From an uncultured Lachnospiraceae bacterium (GTDB lineage Bacteria; Bacillota; Clostridia; Lachnospirales; Lachnospiraceae): a stretch of 21,098 bases of DNA. Each line of letters begins with the position of its first letter. The first letter of the stretch is position 1. This document shows, in pieces, positions 7,421-13,424 of the stretch. Both the position numbers and the translations under genes were made by a program. The notes beneath the pieces were generated by a model that saw only the letters and a list, made by a program, of their open reading frames with translations, searched no databases and was not told where the DNA came from. The stretch covers positions 1-21,098 of the forward strand of contig CAJUSO010000055.1 of the NCBI GenBank assembly GCA_910588965.1. The letters are read 5' to 3'.

Positions 7421-8093
7421 CGTATCCCCCCATCTCTTCATCGCTGACCACCACGCCTTTTTCCATCGTGATGACACGCTTATTCATCGCCCGTACAATC
7501 TCCTGGTTATGGGTCACCACCAGGACTGTCGTCCCCCTCTGATTAATTTCATCCAAAAGCTTCATAATCTCCCAGGCATTATGGGCGTCCAAGTTCCCTG
7601 TAGGCTCATCTGCCAGGAGGATTTTTGGTTCATTGACCAAAGCCCTTGCGATGGCCACCCGCTGCTGCTCCCCCCCGGAAATCTCCTTGGGGTAGGACTT
7701 GTATTTGGCCGCCAGGCCTACCACTGACAGCACAGCCGGGACCTTCCGGCGCATGGCTTTTACGGGCATCCCAATCACCCGCTGGGCAAAGGCCACATTC
7801 TCATAGACATTCCGGTCCTTCAGCAAGCGGAAATCCTGGAATACCACGCCGATATTCCTGCGGAACCGGGGGATATTCTTATGGCGGATTTTCCCCAGCC
7901 TCTGCCCGTTGATGGTAATCGCGCCCTTCGTAGGCTCCAATTCTTTGAGCAGCAGCTTAATCAGGGTGGATTTCCCAGACCCGCTGTCCCCCATCACAAA
8001 GACAAATTCCCCTGCCCCTATCTCAAGGCTCACGTCATTTAAAGCAGGGATCCCTGCCGCATACGACTTACTGACATGTTCAAGCTTAATCAT
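7410..8093 (-). CDS. ftsE: Cell division ATP-binding protein FtsE
   Basis: A 227-residue ABC ATPase. Walker A GDSGSGKS is at residues 35-42, the Q-loop VFQDFRLL near 84-91, the signature ISGGEQQRVAIARAL at 138-152, Walker B ILLADE at 158-163, and the switch His195 in VVTHN. FDFRLL-type Q-loop and close FtsX linkage distinguish it from transporter ATPases. It powers FtsX to switch cell-wall hydrolases at the septum or side wall. It starts 17 bp after the upstream regulator gene, and its end overlaps ftsX, so regulator-ftsE-ftsX-ctp reads as one transcript. Confidence 0.96.
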   Translation of the reverse strand: MIKLEHVSKSYAAGIPALNDVSLEIGAGEFVFVMGDSGSGKSTLIKLLLKELEPTKGAITINGQRLGKIRHKNIPRFRRNIGVVFQDFRLLKDRNVYENVAFAQRVIGMPVKAMRRKVPAVLSVVGLAAKYKSYPKEISGGEQQRVAIARALVNEPKILLADEPTGNLDAHNAWEIMKLLDEINQRGTTVLVVTHNQEIVRAMNKRVITMEKGVVVSDEEMGGYDED

Positions 8094-8110
8094 GCAACCT
8101 CCTAGCTTCC

Positions 8111-9199
8111 TTAATAATCCAACGTTTCCATATATTTCATGTATTTTACTACCATAAGCGCAATCTTAAAGGTAATGGCATCCTCAAAGACACGCAGGTC
8201 CAGCCCTGTGCTCTTCTGCAGCTTATCCAGCCGGTACACCAGGGTATTCCGGTGGATATAAAGCTGCCTGGAAGTCTCTGAGACATTCAGGCTGTTCTCA
8301 AAAAACTTATTAATGGTAGTGAGGGTCTCCTCGTCAAACTCATCTGGGGATTTCCCATCAAAGATCTCTTTGATGAACATCTTGCACAGGGGGATGGGGA
8401 GCTGGTAAATCAGCCGCCCGATGCCCAAGGTAGAATAGGCAATCACATGCCGGTCCTCAAAGAATATCTTCCCCACGTCAAGAGCCATCCGCGCCTCCTT
8501 GTAAGAACGGGAAACCTCCTTAATCTCATTTACAATCGTACCGTAGGCGATATGGATTTCCGGCTCCTCCCCGGTCTGGAACATGTCAAGGATTACCTCC
8601 GCTACCTTGTTCATTTCCTCGTAGCCCTCATTCTCCATAACCTCCTTGACCACAATGATGTTCTTCTCATCCACTGCGGTAATGAAGTCCTTGGACTTGC
8701 CTGTCAAAAGCCCCCGGACCTTCTCCAGCTCATTCCCATCCTTCTCCCGGTTCGTCTCTACGATAAACACCACCCGCCTGGCTTCCGTATCAATATGGAG
8801 CTTCTTGGCACGGTTGTAGATGTCCACCAGAAGCAGGTTATCCAGCAAAAGGTTCTTCACAAAATTATCCTTATCAAAACGCTCCTTATATGCCACCAGA
8901 AGGTTCTGTATCTGGAAGCTGGCGATTTTACCCACCATATACACATCGTCGCTGTCGCCGTTGGCAAGCAGGATGTACTCAAGCTGATGCTCATCAAACA
9001 CCTTAAAAAACTGGCATCCCAAAAATACCTGGCTGTCTGCAGGCGATTCCACAAACGCCAAGGCAGCGGTCACATAACTGTCCGTATCCTGAAAAGTAGA
9101 TGCCAACACCTTGCCTTCTGTATCAATAATACATAAATCAATCCTGGTAATTCCCTTTAAACCATCAATGGTGCTTTGAAGTATCTGATTTGAAATCAT
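8111..9199 (-). CDS. CdaR/PucR-type transcriptional regulator
   Basis: A 362-residue regulator. Residues about 1-100 form a sensor-like region resembling the diacid-recognition domain of CdaR (IDLCIIDTEGKVLAST). About 125-270 resembles the degenerate GGDEF-like middle domain of CdaR proteins. The C-terminal helix-turn-helix (305-333) reads NVSETSRQLYIHRNTLVYRL, the HTH_30 pattern, followed by EDAITFKIAL. It probably binds DNA in response to a small molecule or stress; the ligand is unknown. A GTG at 9208 would place AAAGGAG directly against the start, whereas the ATG at 9199 has it 8 nt upstream, so the ATG is chosen. It lies 17 bp before ftsE, suggesting it controls the ftsEX-ctp operon or is only cotranscribed with it. 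No clear sigma-A promoter was found in the upstream gap. Confidence 0.88.
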   Translation of the reverse strand: MISNQILQSTIDGLKGITRIDLCIIDTEGKVLASTFQDTDSYVTAALAFVESPADSQVFLGCQFFKVFDEHQLEYILLANGDSDDVYMVGKIASFQIQNLLVAYKERFDKDNFVKNLLLDNLLLVDIYNRAKKLHIDTEARRVVFIVETNREKDGNELEKVRGLLTGKSKDFITAVDEKNIIVVKEVMENEGYEEMNKVAEVILDMFQTGEEPEIHIAYGTIVNEIKEVSRSYKEARMALDVGKIFFEDRHVIAYSTLGIGRLIYQLPIPLCKMFIKEIFDGKSPDEFDEETLTTINKFFENSLNVSETSRQLYIHRNTLVYRLDKLQKSTGLDLRVFEDAITFKIALMVVKYMKYMETLDY

Positions 9200-9356
9200 A
9201 TGCTCCACTCCTTTTCTATGTCCTTCTGTCCTAGATCCCGGGAAGCCGGCAGGCTAACCTGGCATATCCCCGGCTCACTATACAACTTTCACAAAATATA
9301 TTGCTTGCTTTTCAGGAAAATAAAACAACTTAATTTGTATTTTAATGCAAAAGCAC

Positions 9357-9399
9357 AAAAAAATAAAGAGGAAATCCACATTTTTTTATGCATTTCCTC
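9357..9399. terminator. Bidirectional intrinsic terminator after yitT
   Basis: GAGGAAAT (9368-9375) pairs with ATTTCCTC (9392-9399). On the minus strand the stem is followed by TTTATTTTTTT, ending transcription from yitT; on the plus strand it is followed by AATTTTTTTT, so it could also act the other way. It lies about 80 bp after the yitT stop and ahead of the CdaR-type gene. The rest of 9200-9475 is AT-rich with no gene seen. Confidence 0.75.
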
Positions 9400-9475
9400 A
9401 ATTTTTTTTCAAAATCCCATCCTTTTTTCCCTAGGCATAGTACACAAAGACAAAATCCCACAGAAAAGGGCCTGC

Positions 9476-10354
9476 TTACCCCCTATATTCAATAAAGCCT
9501 TCCCCCAATACTTCCCGCACATCCCCTACAATCACAAAAGCATTCTTGTCAATCTGGTGGATAATGTCCTTAAGCAGGACAATCTGTTTCTTGGACACCA
9601 CGCAGTATAACATGCATTTTTCCTCCCCAGAATACATCCCCTTGGCATTCAGCCCCGTCACGCCCCGGTCCAGGCGCTCCATAATGGTGCGGGACACCGC
9701 CTCATAACGTTCCGTAATAATGTAGGCGGCTTTGGAAAACTTCATCCCTTCCAGGATTGTGTCCATTACCTTAGAAGCGATGAAGACAGATACAATAGCG
9801 TACATAGAGGGGCGGAGGCCGAAGATATACATCCCGGCTACCACTACCATACCATCCAAAACCTGCATAATCTGGGCTACAGAATAATGCTTCATCTTGC
9901 ATTGGATGAGGATCGCTACCATTTCCGTCCCCCCGGTGGTGGCGTTGGCCCAGAGGATCATCCCCATGGACACCCCGGTGAGGGCGCCGCCGAACACAGC
10001 GCCTAAAATATAATCCCCGCTTACGAAATCAATTTCCGGTATCACATAAAGCCAGAGGGACAGCAGGGCCGTGGCAATCGCTGTCCTGGCAATAAACCGT
10101 TTCCCCTTTACCTTCAGGGCAATCAAAAAAACTGGGACATTCAGCGCCAGGTTCGCGAACCAGAGGGGAACCCCCCCTTGGTAGACGACGCTGGTCATAT
10201 CCTTAAGCAAGATTGCCACGCCGGTAAAACCGCCTGTTACAAGCCCAATCGGATCAAACATACATTTGATGGTAAAGGCCAAAATCCCTGTCCCCCCAAT
10301 AATCACCAAATACACAAACCATGGATTCTTCCTGTCGATGAACAATTTTCCCAT
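9476..10354 (-). CDS. YitT family membrane protein
   Basis: A 292-residue membrane protein of the YitT/DUF161 family. About five to six membrane segments fill residues 12-205, including the family-typical DPIGLVTGGFTGVAI near 34 and WANATTGGTEM near 134. A soluble C-terminal DUF2179 domain occupies about 208-290 (ITERYEAVSRTIMERLDRGVT and GEEKCMLYCVVSKKQ). Members are widespread in Firmicutes and their function is not established; transport has been suggested. GAGGG lies 9 nt before the ATG and overlaps the end of the TagA-family gene, whose stop is 12 bp upstream, so the two are probably one transcript. Confidence 0.92.
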   Translation of the reverse strand: MGKLFIDRKNPWFVYLVIIGGTGILAFTIKCMFDPIGLVTGGFTGVAILLKDMTSVVYQGGVPLWFANLALNVPVFLIALKVKGKRFIARTAIATALLSLWLYVIPEIDFVSGDYILGAVFGGALTGVSMGMILWANATTGGTEMVAILIQCKMKHYSVAQIMQVLDGMVVVAGMYIFGLRPSMYAIVSVFIASKVMDTILEGMKFSKAAYIITERYEAVSRTIMERLDRGVTGLNAKGMYSGEEKCMLYCVVSKKQIVLLKDIIHQIDKNAFVIVGDVREVLGEGFIEYRG

Positions 10355-10366
10355 CCTACCATTCCC

Positions 10367-11044
10367 TCACTCATCCTTTTTTTTATAACGCATCAGCATG
10401 CTGTGCATCATCCCTTTATGAATCAGCTTTTTGGCAAGCCCTGTTACTTCTGACACGCCTTTCTTCACAGCATAGCCGCCGCCTAAGCCATACCAGATTT
10501 TCGCATTGAATTTTTCTTTATGTTCCCTCAGGAAGCATTCCTGATGCGGGGGTGCGATTACGGACAGGATCACATCCGGCTCTGCAATATTGGCCTCGTT
10601 GATTACCGCATCATAGTCGCCTGTGCAGTCTGCCAACGCATATGCCCCCGCTATTCTTATATGATTATAATTCTCATGCAAAAAACGCCGTAACTCTTCT
10701 AACTGTTCCCTGGTATCGCCTAATAAGTATACCATCCGGCCATTCCGGGAAGCCCGCCCCAGAAATTCTTTCAAAAACGCGCTTTCCACCGTCTCCCGCA
10801 TCCGCTGGGGGGAAGCCTCGCCTGCCGCCTTCAGGATTTCCTTATCACTGATAATTGCCAAATCCAAGCTTTCTATACATTCCCTAAGCAAACTGTCTGC
10901 CTGGGCCTTTACCAGCATTTCCATGGAAATAGCTTCCACCGTATTCATAATGGTAGTGGCCAGGAAGCCTTCTATCTGGAACATCGCTTCCCGGACCGTG
11001 TAATTGTCCAACTCCATACCCAAAATTTCCAACTTCTTAACCAT
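10367..11044 (-). CDS. WecG/TagA/CpsF-family glycosyltransferase-like protein
   Basis: A 225-residue protein resembling the GT26 (WecG/TagA/CpsF) family, which adds ManNAc-type sugars to lipid-linked precursors in teichoic acid or capsule synthesis. Visible pieces are NTVEAISMEMLVKAQ near 34 (family N-x-E-M region), LDLAIISDKEILKAAG near 60-75 with Asp67 in place of the family's catalytic Asp, YLLGD near 108, and PDVILSVIAPPHQECF with KIWYGLGGGYAVKKG near the C-terminus. The match is looser than for true TagA: the usual PDGIG becomes SDKEI and PKQE becomes PHQE, so activity may differ. No other teichoic-acid gene is nearby. The ATG at 11044 is chosen for its AGGTG at 5 nt; an in-frame ATG at 11059 has only AGAAAG. 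A promoter lies just upstream. Confidence 0.8.
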   Translation of the reverse strand: MVKKLEILGMELDNYTVREAMFQIEGFLATTIMNTVEAISMEMLVKAQADSLLRECIESLDLAIISDKEILKAAGEASPQRMRETVESAFLKEFLGRASRNGRMVYLLGDTREQLEELRRFLHENYNHIRIAGAYALADCTGDYDAVINEANIAEPDVILSVIAPPHQECFLREHKEKFNAKIWYGLGGGYAVKKGVSEVTGLAKKLIHKGMMHSMLMRYKKKDE

Positions 11045-11099
11045 AAGGCACCTGATCATTCTTTCTATTCATTTTGGCAATATTATGAAGTACCTAAGA

Positions 11100-11128
11100 A
11101 GTATACCAAATGGGAAGGATTTTTTCAA
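11100..11128 (-). promoter_or_regulatory. Sigma-A promoter of the tagA-like/yitT pair
   Basis: On the minus strand TTGAAA (11123-11128) and TATACT (11100-11105) are spaced by 17 bp. Transcription would begin near 11093, giving a leader of about 50 nt before the ATG at 11044. Confidence 0.7.
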
Positions 11129-11243
11129 CCTAATTAATTGCGGAGTTTTAAATGCGCCGCAGGAATTATCTGAAATTATTTTATAAATATTTAATTTATG
11201 CGACATGCCGATTTTCGACATTTTTCCGTAATTTTCCCCAAAA

Positions 11244-11392
11244 TTATCCACTTTATGACAAATGTACAAAACGTATGTTTCTTTTTTTAGCTGCGAACGG
11301 TGGGGAAATGGGGAGGATTTCTGTGGATAATGTTTATAAGTCTGTGTATAACTCGTTTTTTTGGGTTTTTGGCCGGAACTTTTTGTGGATAA
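11244..11392. promoter_or_regulatory. Cluster of DnaA-box-like sequences
   Basis: Four sites match TTATNCACA or its complement. TGTGGATAA occurs perfectly at 11322-11330 and 11384-11392. TGTGTATAA is at 11343-11351. TTATCCACT (one mismatch, opposite orientation) is at 11244-11252. The last three point the same way and start 21 and 41 bp apart, close to two and four helical turns. The surrounding DNA is AT-rich and gene-free. No dnaA, rpmH or dnaN is nearby, so this is not evidently the main origin; a DnaA-titrating or regulatory cluster is an inference. Confidence 0.55.
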
Positions 11393-11654
11393 CTTTTTTA
11401 TAACTTTTACGGTGAGGCGACAGATTTGTGCAATTTTTTTATCAAAAAAAGACAGAGGGAGAGGATATTTTATAAAGAATTTAAGTTTTTAGGAAATATT
11501 TACAATTGTGTGACAATTTTAGGAGCAAACCTTCATGCTTTACAGCAACACGGACTTTCCTATGAAGCCAAAACTCCTTTATTCAAAATGTGGTTGGCAA
11601 ACCAACATTTTTGTAATATTGGATTTTTTTGCTGTAAGCTAAAGCAACGCCGAC

Positions 11655-11673
11655 CCACCTGCATAGCAGGTGG
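11655..11673. repeat. Short hairpin resembling IS200/IS605 end palindromes
   Basis: CCACCTGC and GCAGGTGG flank a 3-nt ATA loop, and TTTATT follows on the plus strand. Hairpins of this form occur near the ends of IS200/IS605-type elements and their transposase-less derivatives in Clostridia. No transposase or TnpB fragment is present, so it may be a remnant, a palindrome-associated mini-element or just a weak terminator. Confidence 0.35.
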
Positions 11674-11739
11674 TTTATTCGTTTCCCAAAGTTCTGTTTC
11701 TCTTTTGAGAACTGCACAATGTGGAACAGGCTAAAGCCT

Positions 11740-11770
11740 AAAAAAGGGATGCCTGGCAATAGGCATCCCT
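11740..11770 (-). terminator. Rho-independent terminator of the NlpC/P60 gene
   Basis: On the minus strand AGGGATGCCT and AGGCATCCCT form a perfect 10-bp stem with a 6-nt loop, followed by a run of six T. It lies about 70 bp after the hydrolase stop codon. Confidence 0.9.
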
Positions 11771-11838
11771 CTGTGTCCTTATATGATTACCGGAAGCAAA
11801 GCCTGTTTCTGCTTTGCAGCCTCCAAACCGTTATATTC

Positions 11839-13092
11839 CTAGAAAATCCTCCTTACTGCGACGATTGGCCTGTAATTCGCAGGAGATGTGTACTTGATGC
11901 CAGTAGCTTCTGTGCTGGCATGTACAATCGTATTGCCGCCAACATAAATCCCAACATGGCCGCTGTAACATACGATGTCCCCAGGCTGCATGGCATCTGC
12001 GCCTACGCCGTAGCCAACGCCCTGGAGTGCGCTGGAAGAATGCGGAAGCCCAACGCCGAACGCTGCGTATACGCTCATGACAAACCCGGAACAGTCAGCG
12101 CCGTTTGTAAGGCTTGTACCGCCCCATACATAGGGGTTGCCTACGAACTGGCATGCATAATCGGCAACTGCCTGCCCATTTCCGCCGCTTGGCGGGTTAT
12201 AAGCCTTGCTGGGGGCTGCCGGTGCGGAAGACCCTGAGGAACCGGAAGAACCAGAACCCTGGCTCTGGGCCGCTGCTGCCGCCGTTGCCTGCCTTGCGGC
12301 TGCTTCAGCTGCGAGGCGCTCCTCTTCCTCTTTCTTGAGGCGCGCTTCCTCTTCCTCCTTGGACTCTGCTACCTTGTAGCGCATGCTGCATTCTACATAA
12401 TCGCCGGATACCCAGCCGTCGCCTTCTTCGATGGCAACCTTGACCCAGCCGTTATTTTCTTCAATTACATTGAGGGTCTCGCCTTCTGGGACTTGTCCCA
12501 AAAGTTCAGCTTCCGTGCTGGCGTCGGTACGGACGTTCAGGATATCTGTGCTGACGTCTGCTACCCTGCGGCCAACGGATTTGGCTAAGTCTGCATCCCC
12601 TAATACTAAGAAATTTGATTTTATGTAGCCTTCTACGTTGCCAGAGTGGATCTTGTACCATTCACCCTCTGTAGCCAAGACCGTGCAGGCAGAATCGTTG
12701 TAAAGCTTCCCGAGCACTTCGCCGTCTTCGCCTGGGGTAGAACGGATATTTACATAATTATCAACCTGGGCAATTGCAATATCATCAAATTCGGTCTTTA
12801 CCGGAACTTCATTCTGGACATTCTGGATAGAAGTATCGGCTGCCCCTGCCTGCTTCTCTGCATCCTGGGCGCCTTCTGCCTCTTCTGTGAGGGAACTTGC
12901 GATTATCTGGGAAATGCCTGCTGATGTGGCTGCATTGTCTGCGCCCTGGACAGCTTCGGTTTCCTGGGCTGCTGCAATTAAATTGCCTGCCCCTGCGCTT
13001 ACGGCTGCATGGGACACAAGAGAACTATTCGCTAATACGGCTGCTGCTGTCAGGCAGCAGGTGGTTACTCTTCTGATTGAATTCCTGTTCAT
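11839..13092 (-). CDS. Secreted SH3-domain NlpC/P60 cell-wall hydrolase
   Basis: A 417-residue secreted peptidoglycan endopeptidase. The signal peptide runs to about residue 29 (SHA cleavage). A variable Ala/Glu/Gln-rich stretch leads to two bacterial SH3 domains, about 105-165 (DNYVNIRSTPG) and 178-237 (DILNVRTDAS), that should bind wall peptides. A charged helical segment (244-275, KEEEEARLKKEEEERL) and a Gly/Ser/Ala/Pro linker follow. The NlpC/P60 domain covers about 305-417 with the catalytic triad Cys334 (GADCSGF), His379 (SGHVGIYVG) and His391 (IVHAS). It likely cuts gamma-D-glutamyl-diamino-acid bonds, as the family does. The ATG at 13092 has GGAGGG 4 nt before it; an ATG at 13104 overlaps that site and is rejected. 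It has a perfect promoter and its own terminator, so it is a single-gene unit and may be highly expressed. Confidence 0.95.
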   Translation of the reverse strand: MNRNSIRRVTTCCLTAAAVLANSSLVSHAAVSAGAGNLIAAAQETEAVQGADNAATSAGISQIIASSLTEEAEGAQDAEKQAGAADTSIQNVQNEVPVKTEFDDIAIAQVDNYVNIRSTPGEDGEVLGKLYNDSACTVLATEGEWYKIHSGNVEGYIKSNFLVLGDADLAKSVGRRVADVSTDILNVRTDASTEAELLGQVPEGETLNVIEENNGWVKVAIEEGDGWVSGDYVECSMRYKVAESKEEEEARLKKEEEERLAAEAAARQATAAAAAQSQGSGSSGSSGSSAPAAPSKAYNPPSGGNGQAVADYACQFVGNPYVWGGTSLTNGADCSGFVMSVYAAFGVGLPHSSSALQGVGYGVGADAMQPGDIVCYSGHVGIYVGGNTIVHASTEATGIKYTSPANYRPIVAVRRIF

Positions 13093-13217
13093 CTTACCCT
13101 CCATTTTATCTTTGTTTTATTTCATATGAATCTCTTCTAGTATTCGTCATTTGTTACAAGTCATTTGCTATCTGTGATTCCTTGTGCTTTATTTATTACA
13201 ATTTTATTACAAGTGAC

Positions 13218-13246
13218 ATTATAACAAAGATAAAACCTTATGTCAA
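13218..13246 (-). promoter_or_regulatory. Perfect consensus sigma-A promoter of the NlpC/P60 gene
   Basis: On the minus strand TTGACA (13241-13246) and TATAAT (13218-13223) are both exact matches with a 17-bp spacer. Transcription should start near 13211, leaving an AT-rich leader of about 118 nt. I looked in that leader for a c-di-AMP (ydaO) riboswitch, common before such hydrolases, and saw none. Confidence 0.92.
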
Positions 13247-13328
13247 CCTTAAACTTTTACAAAAATACTTCAAATTTTTGAGATATCTTTGGGAATTACT
13301 GGAAAGCCCCGCACAGCAAGGCGGCGTC

Positions 13329-13405
13329 TGCCCCTTAATGAAACATAAGGGCCGCCATGCCAGTCATTTTGCATGGACTGGCATGGCGGCCCTGTGCAGG
13401 GGCAA
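13329..13405. terminator. Long perfect palindrome after the glycosidase gene
   Basis: A 17-bp perfect stem (13349-13365 with 13376-13392) surrounds a 10-nt loop. A 7-bp outer stem, TGCCCCT with AGGGGCA, encloses it, so the whole reads as a double-decker hairpin. It lies 33 bp after the glycosidase stop on the minus strand. The minus-strand 3' side is TTATGTTTCATT, a poor U-run, while the plus-strand side ends in AAAAAA. A terminator or transcript-protecting structure is most likely. Confidence 0.6.
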
Positions 13406-13424
13406 AAAACTACCGCTTACCTAT

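Larger units (their letters stand above)
11060..11838. other. Gene-free intergenic region, about 780 bp
   Basis: No convincing gene is present. The left part (to about 11130) holds the tagA-like promoter. The AT-rich middle (about 11150-11410) holds the DnaA-box-like sites. The right part (about 11500-11775) is rich in small inverted repeats: CTTCAT/ATGAAG around 11531-11566, GTTGG/CCAAC at 11593-11606 followed by ATTTTTG, CCACCTGC/GCAGGTGG at 11655-11673, and the NlpC/P60 terminator. An open plus-strand frame at 11426-11734 has no good ribosome binding site and a composition unlike the neighbours, so it is not called as a gene. Confidence 0.6.

Noticed and set aside
9209..9300. Inverted repeat AGCCGG/CCGGCT with nested CAGG/CCTG in the leader of the CdaR-type gene
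   Set aside because: Arms are short and asymmetrically spaced; no known regulator site or terminator is matched.
11550..11565. GGAAAGTCCG on the minus strand, similar to a conserved RNase P RNA segment
   Set aside because: No other RNase P elements or long-range P4 partner were seen nearby; a ten-base match alone is not evidence.
11426..11734. Open plus-strand frame of 102 codons in the long intergenic gap
   Set aside because: No good ribosome binding site, low-complexity and Cys/Phe-rich product, and it runs through hairpins and the NlpC/P60 terminator region; it looks like chance.
13093..13217. Possible c-di-AMP (ydaO) riboswitch before the NlpC/P60 gene
   Set aside because: The leader is only about 118 nt, AT-rich, and lacks the conserved ydaO motifs; only short direct repeats such as CTTGTAA are visible.
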